From CAWKAV01 sp963847735 (GTDB taxonomy: Bacteria; Desulfobacterota; Desulfuromonadia; Desulfuromonadales; BM103): DNA of 64,000 nt. The DNA lies in assembly GCA_963847735.1 (NCBI GenBank), contig CAWKAV010000022.1, forward strand, positions 248,001-312,000, written 5' to 3'. A program made the position numbers and the translations under genes. Shown here one piece after another: positions 18,758-27,647 of the stretch (position 1 is the stretch's first letter; each line of letters opens with the position of its first letter). The notes under the pieces were generated by a model, which saw only the letters and a program-made list of their open reading frames with translations, was not told the origin of the DNA and ran no database searches.

Positions 18758-20809
18758 TCAATCCAGGACCAACAGGACTTGCCCGATCTCGACCGCATCG
18801 CCTTCCCGGACAAGAAGCTGACTGACAGTTCCATCCCGGTCAGCAATGATCTCGTTCTCCATCTTCATCGCCTCAAGGATAATGAGAAGATCACCCTCCT
18901 GCACCTGCTGCCCGTCGGTCACCTCCAGCTTCCAGATATTGCCGGCCAGCGGAGCAACCACCCCATTGACAGCAGCAACCGCAGTATTGACTGTCGGCGA
19001 AGAAGTTTTCGGTGCCGTAACCTTGCCACCCGCATAAGTCATGAGAGGGGCACCAACATCGACAGCGTCGCCCTCCTTGACCAGAATCTCAGCGACCACG
19101 CCTGACTTCCCGGCCAGGACTTCATTCTCCATCTTCATGGCTTCGAGAATGAAAAGCAGGTCACCTTCTTCAACTTTCTGCCCCGACGTCACCTCAATCT
19201 TCCAGATATTACCAGCAAGTGCAGTATTGACTGTGTCCGCTGTAACGCATGAAGAAGTTCCCGCCGGGACCACTGCGGCAACGGCGGCGGCAGCGGCAGC
19301 AGAGCCGTCAGCGCTGGCAACCTGCACAACAAAGCTCCTGCCACCACCGGTAACGGTATAGATCTCACCACCGGAAACGGCCGGAGGAGAAGTCGTCGGA
19401 GCGGGCTCCTCACCGGTCGGGGCGGGTTCAAAGGCGGCCGCATTACCCCGATTTTCAATAAACTTCAGTCCTACCTGCTGAAACAGGGCGTAGGTCAGCA
19501 CATCCTCGATCTCGTCTGCGGCCAGGGTAAGTGCTTTTTCGGCAGCAATTTTGCGAAGCTCGGTGGTGAGTTTCTCCACCTCTGGTTCGATCAGGTCTGC
19601 GGGACGGCAGGTGATCGGCGTCGCCCCCTTGAGGATTTTTTTCTGAACGTCCTTGTTGACCGGTGCCGGGGTAGCGCCGTATTCACCTTTGAGGACGGCC
19701 GTGGTCTCCTTGGTGACCGCCTTGTAACGTTCGCCCGCCAGGACATTGAGGACCGCCTGGCTGCCGACGATCTGCGAGGTTGGTGTCACCAGCGGCAGAA
19801 AACCGAGATCTTCCCGAACAAAGGGGATCTCTGCCAACACCTGGTCGATCTTGTCGCTGGCGCCCTGTTCGCGCAGCTGGCTTTCCATGTTGGTCAGCAT
19901 GCCGCCTGGAACCTGCGCCATGATGATCCGCGAATCAATGCCTTTGAGAGAGCCCTCGAACCTGGCATACTTTTTACGTACTTCACGGAAGTAGGCGGAG
20001 ATCTCCTGCAACAGGGCCAGATCAAGGCCGGTGGCGTGATCGGTCTCGGCGGTGATGGCCACCAGGGCCTCGGTCGGCGAATGCGCGTAGGTCAGACTCA
20101 TGGATGAGATCGCCGTATCGACGTTGTCGACACCGGCCTCAATCGCCTTCAGATAGGCGGCAGTGGACATGCCGGTGGTGGCATGACAGTGCATTTGAAG
20201 GGGGACAGACAACGTCTTCTTGAGTTTTTTGACCAGCTCGTAGGCCGCGTAGGGGGTAATGAGGCCGGCCATATCCTTGATACAGATCGAGTGTGCTCCC
20301 ATATCCTCGATAGTCTTCGCCAGGTCAACCCATTTGGCGAGGGTGTGGACCGGGCTGACGGTGTAAGAGATACAACCCTGGGCATGCTTGCCCTGCTTGA
20401 TGACTTCCCTGATGGCCGTTTCGAGGTTGCGGGGATCGTTCATGGCGTCGAAGACACGGAACACGTCGATACCGTTAACAGCCGCCCGCTCGACGAATTT
20501 CTCGACCACGTCGTCGGCATAATGACGATAGCCGAGGATATTCTGACCTCTGAAGAGCATCTGCAGCGGGGTATTGGGCATGGCCTGTTTCAGGGCTCTG
20601 AGCCGATGCCATGGATCCTCTCCCAGATAACGGATACAGGAATCGAAAGTTGCGCCGCCCCAGACTTCCAGTGACCAGTAGCCGACCCTGTCGAGTTTCT
20701 CCGTAATCGGCAGCATATCATCCAGCCTCATCCGCGTTGCCAGCAGAGACTGGTGCGCGTCGCGCAGCACAAGTTCGGTGATACCTAATGGCTTTGTCGT
20801 CTTGCTCAT
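18758..20809 (-). CDS. OadA-like carboxyltransferase with two tandem biotinyl domains
   Basis: 683 residues from ATG 20809. The N-terminal ~460 residues are the HMG-like TIM barrel of oxaloacetate decarboxylase alpha/pyruvate carboxylase: ELVLRDAHQSLLATRMR, MLFRGQNILGYRHY, SICIKDMAGLI and QMHCHATTGMS (metal-binding HxH). An Ala/Pro-rich linker follows, then two separate biotinyl domains, each with EAMKMENE; the modified lysines are Lys559 and Lys649. Usual OadA proteins are about 590-610 residues with a single biotinyl domain, so the second copy explains the extra length. It would transfer CO2 between oxaloacetate (or pyruvate) and biotin. It lies downstream of the glutaconyl-CoA-decarboxylase-type alpha subunit and may share the membrane beta and delta subunits, or act as the 5S-like half of a transcarboxylase. 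Those two roles cannot be separated from sequence. Confidence 0.88.
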   Translation of the reverse strand: MSKTTKPLGITELVLRDAHQSLLATRMRLDDMLPITEKLDRVGYWSLEVWGGATFDSCIRYLGEDPWHRLRALKQAMPNTPLQMLFRGQNILGYRHYADDVVEKFVERAAVNGIDVFRVFDAMNDPRNLETAIREVIKQGKHAQGCISYTVSPVHTLAKWVDLAKTIEDMGAHSICIKDMAGLITPYAAYELVKKLKKTLSVPLQMHCHATTGMSTAAYLKAIEAGVDNVDTAISSMSLTYAHSPTEALVAITAETDHATGLDLALLQEISAYFREVRKKYARFEGSLKGIDSRIIMAQVPGGMLTNMESQLREQGASDKIDQVLAEIPFVREDLGFLPLVTPTSQIVGSQAVLNVLAGERYKAVTKETTAVLKGEYGATPAPVNKDVQKKILKGATPITCRPADLIEPEVEKLTTELRKIAAEKALTLAADEIEDVLTYALFQQVGLKFIENRGNAAAFEPAPTGEEPAPTTSPPAVSGGEIYTVTGGGRSFVVQVASADGSAAAAAAVAAVVPAGTSSCVTADTVNTALAGNIWKIEVTSGQKVEEGDLLFILEAMKMENEVLAGKSGVVAEILVKEGDAVDVGAPLMTYAGGKVTAPKTSSPTVNTAVAAVNGVVAPLAGNIWKLEVTDGQQVQEGDLLIILEAMKMENEIIADRDGTVSQLLVREGDAVEIGQVLLVLD

Positions 20810-20915
20810 GAGTCTACCTCTTGATGGTTGTCATCCTGCAGCAGAAGGATTCGTAACAAACTTTACCGGGAACTTCCGCGGCGGCATCGCCCGTGGCACC
20901 GTGCCATGGTGAGAC

Positions 20916-22675
20916 CTATCCCTTGATAATGCGCGGCAGAAGCATCTGATGCACCGGTGTGATCGATCTCGGATTTTGATAATTGGCCCCGCTGAAGGCC
21001 TTGATGTACTTACGCAGCTCGAGCAGCGAGACGATCTCGTCCACAAAGCCGGTTTTTGCACAAAAAGCCGGCCGCGACTTGTCCTGATAGTCCTGAATCA
21101 TCTGGTTCATCTTGTCCAGAGTCGGCGTGAGATCGTTGCCAGCCTCATCTTCCTTGACCAGGCGACGGGCATAGGATGCGGCGGCGGCAGTCTCGCCATG
21201 CATGACATAGATTTCCGTGAGCGGGGTGCCTAGGGTGAAGGCGTTGTTATTATTGGCCTGGGGCCCGCACATGATGTAGTGGGCGGCGGCGGTGCCCTTG
21301 CGCAGCACAACGCACATCATGGCGAGCTCGGTCTGCTCGATCGAATAGACCAGCGACTGACCCAGGGCCAGAAGTTCAGCTTCCTCGGCGAGATCGCCGA
21401 CATCAATGCCGGTAGTATCCTGCAGCCAGACAATCGGCAAGTTGTCGCGGCCACAGAGAGTGACAAACTCACCTTGTTTGATGAGACCTTCGCGGTAGTG
21501 CTTGCCGCCGACGCCTGGATATTCTCCGTTGGCGTAGTCAGGATAGCCGGGAAAGACGCCCTGCTGGTTGCCGATAAAGGCGACCGGGAAGCCGTCGATC
21601 TTGGCGATACCTGTAAAAACCTCGCGACCGTAGTCGGGACGGTACTCCATGAACTCGCTGTTGTCAGTGAGCCGGGCCAGAATCTGCATGGCATCATAGG
21701 GGCGCTTCTGGTTGGCGGGGAGGAGCAGATTCAGTTCCTCGGCCGGGAATTTCGGCGCGGCCGGCGCGGCGACCCTGAACATGGTCGGGTCATAGGCGGG
21801 CATCATGCGCATGTAGTCCTTGATGCCGTCCAGGACACCCTGCTCGGTCTCGTGAACTTCACGAAAGTAGGCCGTCTTGTCAAAGTGGGTCTCCACCCGC
21901 CCCGGAGCCTTGCCTTTGAAGTTCCTGGTGCCTTCGATAAGCGCCTGTGCTGCTTCTGCATCGATATAGCCCTTGGGGTTCATGCCGCCGACGATGCCGG
22001 CGCCGCCAACGGCAATGTTCGCTCCCTCGTGAGCGAGAAGGATAGTGGGGCTGATGCCCTGGTAGCCTCCTCCGGCAGGGTTGGTGCCGTAGATGCCATT
22101 GAGAATCGGAATGCCCAGATGGTTAAGGTCGGCGTGACGAAAGAAGGGCGCGCCACTGGAGCGGCGACCGGCGTAGACGGTCTCCTGCTCCATGAGCTTG
22201 ACGCCACTGCAGTTGGTCAGCCAGACCAGGGGGACATGAAGCCGTTTGGCCATGTCGGTGACCATGAGAATATTCTCGGCCTGTCCGGCGATCCAGGCAC
22301 CGGCCATGACCTTGTTGTCAAAGCCGATGATGACCGCCCACTTGCCTTCGATCTTGCCAATGCCCATCGACGACCCCGGTGCAGCCCTCTTCGTTGTCCG
22401 GTGGGATTGTAGAGGGTGTGCAGAGGACACCAGGTCCCCTCATCGACCAGATATTCTAGGCGGTCATAAATGGTCATGCCGCCGCGCTGGTGAATCTTCT
22501 CGGCGGGGATGCCGGCATTTTTCACCCGCTCGATCTCCTGGGCGAGAATCTCTTCCTGCTCTCGAACGAGATCGACGTTGGCCTGCGAACGACGCACCTC
22601 TCCTTCTCTGAGTTCCTTGCCGATTTCGGCCATTTTCTCGAAGTACGGGCGCAGTGGCGTTTGTTTGCGTGACAT
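20916..22675 (-). pseudogene. gcdA: Glutaconyl-CoA decarboxylase alpha subunit (carboxyltransferase), two frameshifts
   Basis: Starts at ATG 22675 (MSRKQTPLRPYFEKMAEIG). Two single extra bases, at ~22398 and ~22364, break the frame. Removing them gives NPTDNEEGCTGVVDG joined to GIGKIEGKWAVIIGFDNK, a 585-residue protein. From memory, its length and landmarks match GcdA of Acidaminococcus-type glutaconyl-CoA decarboxylases (about 587 residues): NCSGVKLMEQETVYAGRR, GIYGTNPAGGGYQGISPT, GGAGIVGGMNPKGYID, VTLCGRDNLPIVWLQDTTG, and GETAAAASYARRLVKE. Methylmalonyl-CoA decarboxylase and propionyl-CoA carboxylase beta chains are shorter (about 510) and lack the long N-terminus. The enzyme moves the carboxyl group from glutaconyl-CoA to biotin. 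The adjoining carrier, beta and delta genes complete a Na+ pump. Both frameshifts are extra bases in short G runs, so the gene is probably intact in the organism. Confidence 0.8.
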
Positions 22676-22759
22676 GGGAAAATCCTTTCCTGTTGAGAGC
22701 AGGGCTGCATTCATTATGGAACGAAGTCCTCTGTGACAAACCGGATAAACGGATCGATC

Positions 22760-22972
22760 TCAGCCGAGAATGACCAGAACATCCCCTTCGTTGACCGAAT
22801 CGCCTTCTTTGACTTTGATTACGCTGACGGTACCACTCTCTTCGCTGTAGATGGGAGTTTCCATCTTCAGGGCTTCGAGGATGATCAGTTCATCGTCCAA
22901 CTCGACCTTGTCGCCCACAGCGACAAGGATTTTCCAGACATTTCCGGCAATCGGGGCATACAGTTCAGACAT
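22760..22972 (-). CDS. Biotin carboxyl carrier protein (decarboxylase gamma subunit)
   Basis: 70 residues from ATG 22972, with GAGGAG upstream. It is a bare biotinyl domain: MSELYAPIAGNVWKILVAVG, then LEALKMETPIYSEESG with the modified Lys36, and VKEGDSVNEGDVLVIL. The motif has ALKM in place of the usual AMKM, which some carriers show. There is no Pro/Ala-rich linker, unlike the longer GcdC proteins. It would shuttle carboxybiotin between the alpha subunit encoded downstream and the membrane beta subunit encoded upstream. Confidence 0.88.
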   Translation of the reverse strand: MSELYAPIAGNVWKILVAVGDKVELDDELIILEALKMETPIYSEESGTVSVIKVKEGDSVNEGDVLVILG

Positions 22973-23025
22973 AGGCTTTCTCCTCACGCAGGATCATTGT
23001 ATTCACTCTCTCCTGAAACTTAATT

Positions 23026-24144
23026 CTAGCCGAGATTTTTCAGCAGGATGGCGGCGGCCACCACCGTTCCAATAACACCTGCCACATTCGGGCCCATGGC
23101 ATGCATGAGCAGATAGTTACGCCGGTTGGCTTCGGAGCCGACCTTGTGAACGCAACGTGCCGCCATAGGCACAGCGGAGACCCCGGCTGCGCCAATCAAC
23201 GGGTTGATCTTGTCCTTGAGGAACAGATTCATGATCTTGGCCATGATCAGCCCCGCTGCGGTACTGACAACAAAGGCGAACAGCCCGAGGAAGAAGATAA
23301 ACAGGACCTTGGGGCTCAGAAAAGTGCTGGCGGTCATGGTGGCGCCGACCGAAAGGCCGAGAAAGATGGTGACAACGTTCATCAACTCGTTGGACGCCGC
23401 CTTGCTCAGCCGCTCGACGACCCCCGACTCCTTGAAGAGATTGCCGAGCATCAGCATGGAGATCAATGGTGCCGCAGGGGGAACCAGCAGCATGATGGTC
23501 GTGGCGGTGATAATCGGGAAGCAGATCCTCTGCAGCCTGCTGACGGGGCGCAACTTGCTCATGACGATCTTGCGTTCATGATCGGTGGTCAAAAGCTTCA
23601 TCATCGGCGGCTGGATGATCGGCACCAGGGCCATGTAGGCGTAGGCCGAAACCGCCGTGGCGCCGAGCAGGTGTGGAGCGAGCTTGGATGTCAGGTAGAT
23701 GGTGGTCGGGCCGTCGGCTCCGCCAATGATGGCAATGGAGGCGGCCTCCCGAAGATCAAAACCGAACAGGACGGCAGCAAAGAAGGTCACATAGAGCCCG
23801 GCTTGGGCCCCCGCTCCGAGCAGCAGCGTCTTGGGGTTGGCAATCAGCGGGCCGAAATCGATCATCGCCCCCAGCCCCAGAAAGATCAGCGGTGGGATGA
23901 TGTCCTGTTCGATGCCATAGTGGTAAAAAAACCAGATCAGGCCGTGTTCGGGCTCCATCAGGAAAGTCAGCGGCAGATTGACGACCAGGATGCCGAAGGC
24001 TATCGGTAGCAGCAGTAGAGGTTCGTACTGCTTCTTGATCGCCAGGTAGAGCAGCACGAAGGAGATCAACCACATCACCAGGTTGCCACCGGTCAGGCTG
24101 ACTAAACCGCTTGAATAAATCAGATCCTTGAGTATATCAAACAT
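23026..24144 (-). CDS. gcdB: Na+-translocating decarboxylase beta subunit
   Basis: 372 residues from ATG 24144, about nine to eleven membrane segments. The family hallmark IAIIGGADGPTTIYLTSK contains the Asp essential for Na+ transport in OadB/GcdB/MmdB; other conserved stretches are GLGAMIDFGPLIANPKTLLL and AAGVSAVPMAARCVHKVG with HAMGPNVAGVIGTVVAAA at the end. Length matches GcdB/MmdB (about 375) rather than OadB (about 430). It decarboxylates carboxybiotin and uses the energy to export Na+. It lies 11 bases after the delta gene. Confidence 0.93.
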   Translation of the reverse strand: MFDILKDLIYSSGLVSLTGGNLVMWLISFVLLYLAIKKQYEPLLLLPIAFGILVVNLPLTFLMEPEHGLIWFFYHYGIEQDIIPPLIFLGLGAMIDFGPLIANPKTLLLGAGAQAGLYVTFFAAVLFGFDLREAASIAIIGGADGPTTIYLTSKLAPHLLGATAVSAYAYMALVPIIQPPMMKLLTTDHERKIVMSKLRPVSRLQRICFPIITATTIMLLVPPAAPLISMLMLGNLFKESGVVERLSKAASNELMNVVTIFLGLSVGATMTASTFLSPKVLFIFFLGLFAFVVSTAAGLIMAKIMNLFLKDKINPLIGAAGVSAVPMAARCVHKVGSEANRRNYLLMHAMGPNVAGVIGTVVAAAILLKNLG

Positions 24145-24155
24145 GGCGTAGTCTC

Positions 24156-24338
24156 TTAGTCCGGCGCCGAAGCGGCTGGCTTTCCAGGCACCGGATCCAC
24201 ACTATTACCACGATTTTCAACGACGTCGATGATCCTGGTGCTGAGCTGGGTCAGAATCTGAAGTAGTAACATGACCAGAAAGACACCAACGATGCCACTG
24301 CTGAAAACTTCAAAAACCTTGGACCAGTCGGTCTCCAT
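24156..24338 (-). CDS. Small membrane subunit of the Na+-translocating decarboxylase (OadG/GcdD-like)
   Basis: 60 residues from ATG 24338, with GGGGAG upstream. One membrane helix (SGIVGVFLVMLLLQILTQLS) near the N-terminus is followed by a short Pro/Ala-rich cytoplasmic tail ending GKPAASAPD. This is the layout of the OAD_gamma family, which anchors and assembles the decarboxylase. It lies directly before the beta subunit gene. Confidence 0.8.
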   Translation of the reverse strand: METDWSKVFEVFSSGIVGVFLVMLLLQILTQLSTRIIDVVENRGNSVDPVPGKPAASAPD

Positions 24339-24397
24339 TCTCAACTCCCCTTACAAGAACTTCCGGGTTTGTTCGAGCTTCTTTAAAACATGGCAAT

Positions 24398-25555
24398 CTA
24401 ACGGTTTTCAACATCACCCATGGCGATGCCGGCGATGATGGTTTTCTGAATGTTGCTGGTCCCTTCGACGACGCGCAGTGACTGGGCATCGCGCAGGAAA
24501 CGCTCGGCCGGGTACTCCGTGGAAAAACCGTAGCTGCCGAAAATTTTCATGGTTTCACTCGCCGCGTGCACGGCAGCCTCCGAGGCGAACAGCTTGGCGA
24601 TCGAGGTCTGCTGTTGATTGGGCAACCCCTGGTCCTTGAGCCAGGCGGCCCGATAAACAAGGAGTTTGGCAGCCTCATGCTCGGCGACCATATCGGCGAT
24701 CTGGGCCTGGATCATCTGGTATGAGCCGATTTTCTTGCCGAACTGGGTGCGTTCGTTCGCATAATCGATGGCCGCCTCGATGGCGCCTCCGGCGATGCCG
24801 AGGGCTCCGGCAGAGCAACTGATGCGGGTGTTGTTGAGCTGCCACATGCAGATCTGGAAACCCTGGCCGACTTCGCCAAGAACTGAATCCTTTGGAATTC
24901 TGGCTTTGCTGAAGGCGATTTCGCCGGTAGGGGCACAGTGCAATCCAAGTTTGGTCTCGATAGGAGCGGTGACGATGCCCTCGTTGTCCTTGAGGTTGAC
25001 GACGAAACATGTCATGCCCTTGTACTTCTTGCTCTTGTCAGTGAAGGCGTAAAGCAGGCCCCAGTCGCCGACATGGGCATTGGAAATCCACATCTTCTGG
25101 CCGTTAAGCTCCCAGTGGTCACCGCAATCGGTAGCCGTGGTTAACATACTGGCAACGTCGGAACCGGAGTTCGGCTCGGTGATGGCAAAGAAACCGCAGG
25201 AGTCGGCGTTGACCCAGTCGGGGATGAAGCGCTGCTTCTGCTCCTCACTGCCAAACTTGTTGACTGTTACTGCGGGGCCAATGTTCTGCATGTTAAAGGG
25301 CAACCGCCACGAACCGCTGACCCTTGCGATCTGCTCGGCGAGAATGACCGACTCGAGAAAGCCAAAACCATTACCGCCATACTCTTCCGGCAGAGCGCAG
25401 CCAAAGAAGCCGAGCGAGGCCATCTTCTTGACCAGCTCGGGACGATACCTGTGATTCGCTTCGTCGTCCTTGAGATTGGGAAGAATTTCCTTCAACGCGA
25501 AATCTCTGGCCATCTCCTGCATCATCCGCTGTTCATCGGTCAGTCCGAATTGCAT
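24398..25555 (-). CDS. Acyl-CoA dehydrogenase, probably glutaryl-CoA dehydrogenase (non-decarboxylating type)
   Basis: 385 residues from ATG 25555 (CAGGAGG upstream). Full acyl-CoA dehydrogenase fold: FAITEPNSGSDVASM (FAD/substrate), KMWISNAHVGDWGLLY, CAPTGEIAF, and RTQFGKKIGSYQMIQ. The catalytic base is Glu364 in RVVEGTSNIQK. The residue before it is Val363, where most acyl-CoA dehydrogenases and decarboxylating glutaryl-CoA dehydrogenases have Tyr; Val is reported at this place in the non-decarboxylating Desulfococcus enzyme, and the wording TGE, NERTQFGKKIG and GSYGFSTEYPAERFLRDA also resembles it. It would oxidise glutaryl-CoA to glutaconyl-CoA with ETF as acceptor, feeding the decarboxylase encoded just downstream. 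Family is certain; the substrate rests on one residue plus context. Confidence 0.82.
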   Translation of the reverse strand: MQFGLTDEQRMMQEMARDFALKEILPNLKDDEANHRYRPELVKKMASLGFFGCALPEEYGGNGFGFLESVILAEQIARVSGSWRLPFNMQNIGPAVTVNKFGSEEQKQRFIPDWVNADSCGFFAITEPNSGSDVASMLTTATDCGDHWELNGQKMWISNAHVGDWGLLYAFTDKSKKYKGMTCFVVNLKDNEGIVTAPIETKLGLHCAPTGEIAFSKARIPKDSVLGEVGQGFQICMWQLNNTRISCSAGALGIAGGAIEAAIDYANERTQFGKKIGSYQMIQAQIADMVAEHEAAKLLVYRAAWLKDQGLPNQQQTSIAKLFASEAAVHAASETMKIFGSYGFSTEYPAERFLRDAQSLRVVEGTSNIQKTIIAGIAMGDVENR

Positions 25556-25610
25556 CTCAACCTCCTGAATATTTTCAATGTGTTTATCGTCTGCGTATCA
25601 CGCTTCGTAA

Positions 25611-26396
25611 TTAAAGATTCTCAAGTCGCCGACTGATGTCGACCAGGCGCGGACCAATATCCTGATCGAGTTTCTCGGCACTGAGTTGCCAGGCCGGCCC
25701 GCCACAGTTGATGGCCAGCACAGAGTTGTCCGCCTGGATCAGGGGAACGGCAATCGAATTCACGTTTTCGCGCCAGTCGCCCAGGGAGAAGCAAAAGCCC
25801 TTTTCCCTGAAATCGATCATTCCCTGGTCGATGCCGGCTTTGATCTGTGGCCATTCCCCTTTCGGGGTGGCCTGACGGATTCGGGCAATCAGCTCGACCC
25901 GTTCTTCCTCGGGCAGGCCACAGAGCAGCGCCCGTCCCATCGCAGTGTTGGCGATACGGGTGCGTGCACCGATGTCGATGCGCAAGGTGATCATATTGGC
26001 CCTGGCCACACAGTTTTCCAGGTAAACCATGTGCAAACCGTCACGGGCGGCCAGCGAGACGGAGGCTTCCGCATCATCGGCCAGTTCCTGCATCAGCGGC
26101 CGGGCGGATTTGAGGATGTCAAGATTGCCGAGCATGGAATACCCCAGGGACAGGACCGCCGGTCCCAGGCTGTACTGGTTGAAGCGCTTGGAGTGATTCA
26201 GATAACCCAGAACTGTCAGGGTATGGGTCAACCTGGAGATGGTCGCTTTGGGTAGACCAGTGCGTACGGCAATTTCCTGATTACCCAGAAAACGGTCTCC
26301 CTGGCGAAAGCAGCGCAGCACGCTCAAGCCTCGTGCCAGGGCTGTAACAACCTGACGTTCTTTCTCTGCAGAGGCTTTATTACTTTCATCGTTCAT
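25611..26396 (-). CDS. IclR family transcriptional regulator
   Basis: 261 residues from ATG 26396 (MNDESNKASAEKERQ) with AAGGA upstream. The N-terminal winged helix reads TALARGLSVLRCFRQGDRF and VRTGLPKATISRLTHTLTVL; the C-terminal effector domain has GLHMVYLENC, GARTRIANTAMGRALLCGLP and the end AINCGGPAWQLSAEKLD. IclR proteins bind a small organic acid and regulate catabolic operons, commonly including themselves. The gene is upstream of, and co-directional with, the glutaryl-CoA dehydrogenase/decarboxylase genes (55-base gap). A palindrome 105 bases upstream of its start is a probable operator, so it likely controls the whole run. Confidence 0.9.
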   Translation of the reverse strand: MNDESNKASAEKERQVVTALARGLSVLRCFRQGDRFLGNQEIAVRTGLPKATISRLTHTLTVLGYLNHSKRFNQYSLGPAVLSLGYSMLGNLDILKSARPLMQELADDAEASVSLAARDGLHMVYLENCVARANMITLRIDIGARTRIANTAMGRALLCGLPEEERVELIARIRQATPKGEWPQIKAGIDQGMIDFREKGFCFSLGDWRENVNSIAVPLIQADNSVLAINCGGPAWQLSAEKLDQDIGPRLVDISRRLENL

Positions 26397-26500
26397 GGTT
26401 TGCTGTTCCTTGACAATTGGCTGGCAAAGGAAACTCTGTTGAAATCTTATTCGCATGTTTGCACGGGGACGAATGTATAGTCAACACTTTTTTGAAATTG

Positions 26501-26519
26501 AATTCCGTAGAGCGGAATT
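26501..26519. promoter_or_regulatory. Palindromic operator, probable IclR-type binding site
   Basis: AATTCCG-TAGAG-CGGAATT: perfect 7-base arms around a 5-base spacer, 105 bases before the IclR start. TTCCG-N5-CGGAA is the usual form of IclR-family operators. The rest of 26397-26640 contains no gene. Confidence 0.6.
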
Positions 26520-26640
26520 TGCATGTGGCCAGAACGGGCGTGTAAATACCTTGATAAATAAGAAATGAAAGCACTGTCGGACTTGGTGATTTGTGACAGG
26601 GAGGGGATAGTTCGGCTGGCCCTTTGCCAACCTCGCAATA

Positions 26641-27615
26641 CTACCCCTTGCGAATCCGTGGATCAGCCATGGCATAGCTGATGTCAGCTAACAGGTTGCC
26701 GAGCAGGGTCAAGACAGCACCAATCACCAGAATCCCCATGATCAGCGGATAATCGCGCATCATGACACCATCGTAGAAGAGCTTGCCCATGCCGGGGATG
26801 GCGAAGATGGTCTCAAAGATGACACTGCCGCCGATCAGGCCCGGCACCGAGAGGCCAAGGATGGTGATCACCGGCAGGAGTGCGTTGCGCAAAGCATGTT
26901 TGTAGATAACAACCCGTTCGGACAAACCCTTGGCGCGGGCGGTCAGGATGTAGTCCTGGCGAATCACTTCCAGCATGTTCGAGCGCATGTATCGAGAGAA
27001 GCCCGCCAGACCGCCGAAGGCGGAGACAAAGACCGGTAGGGCAAGATGATGAGCCATGTCCCAGAACTGCCGGCTCGGACTCAGGTAATCAAAACCCATC
27101 GATTTCAGACCGGCAACCGGGAAGATTCCCAATCTCACCCCGAAAAAATCCATCAGCAGTAATGCCAGCCAGAACGACGGCATGGCGAAACCGAGAAAGA
27201 CAAAAATCGTCGTGCCGCGATCGAAGGGGCTGTTCCGGCGGACCGCCGAGAGGATGCCGATCGGCACGGAAACCGCCAGGATCACGACAATCGATAAAAC
27301 ATTGATGAGGATGGTGATCGGCATGCGTTCTGAGATTTTATCGAGAACCGGCCGGTGGTCCTGGGCAAAGGATTCACCAAAATCGAGGGTGACGATCTCC
27401 TGCATCCAGAGGCCATACTGAACGTAGAGGGGCTTGTCGAGATTGTAGCGCTCACGCAGTCGATCGCGCATCTCGACACTCGCCTTCGGATTGAGATCGG
27501 TCTGCATATCGGTCGGCTCACCGGGAGCCAGATGAATCACCACAAAGCTGATCAGGGTGATGCCGATCAGCAGGGGAACCATCATGATCAACCGTTTTGA
27601 AAGATAAACCAGCAT
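26641..27615 (-). CDS. Peptide/nickel-type ABC transporter permease (DppB/OppB family)
   Basis: 324 residues, ATG 27615. Six membrane segments; opening MLVYLSKRLIMMVPLLIGIT, large periplasmic loop with LDFGESFAQDHRPV, and the permease EAA-type loop DYILTARAKGLSERVVIYKH. The end is GNLLADISYAMADPRIRKG, the standard DppB finish. It would form half of the membrane channel for oligopeptides or other substrates. It follows the binding-protein gene by 32 bases. The second permease (DppC) and both ATPases (DppD/F) are not next to it: the next gene on the strand is the IclR regulator. The complex must either borrow these subunits or have them elsewhere. Confidence 0.9.
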   Translation of the reverse strand: MLVYLSKRLIMMVPLLIGITLISFVVIHLAPGEPTDMQTDLNPKASVEMRDRLRERYNLDKPLYVQYGLWMQEIVTLDFGESFAQDHRPVLDKISERMPITILINVLSIVVILAVSVPIGILSAVRRNSPFDRGTTIFVFLGFAMPSFWLALLLMDFFGVRLGIFPVAGLKSMGFDYLSPSRQFWDMAHHLALPVFVSAFGGLAGFSRYMRSNMLEVIRQDYILTARAKGLSERVVIYKHALRNALLPVITILGLSVPGLIGGSVIFETIFAIPGMGKLFYDGVMMRDYPLIMGILVIGAVLTLLGNLLADISYAMADPRIRKG

Positions 27616-27647
27616 AAATTATTCAATCTTGAATGATGAATTCAGCA

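Noticed and set aside
21279..22412. Long plus-strand open frame (377 codons)
   Set aside because: It is antisense to the gcdA gene and shows no family resemblance; the minus-strand protein is strongly conserved.
23101..24009. Plus-strand open frame of 302 codons
   Set aside because: Antisense to the beta subunit gene; composition rich in Gln, Gly and His, typical of a shadow frame.
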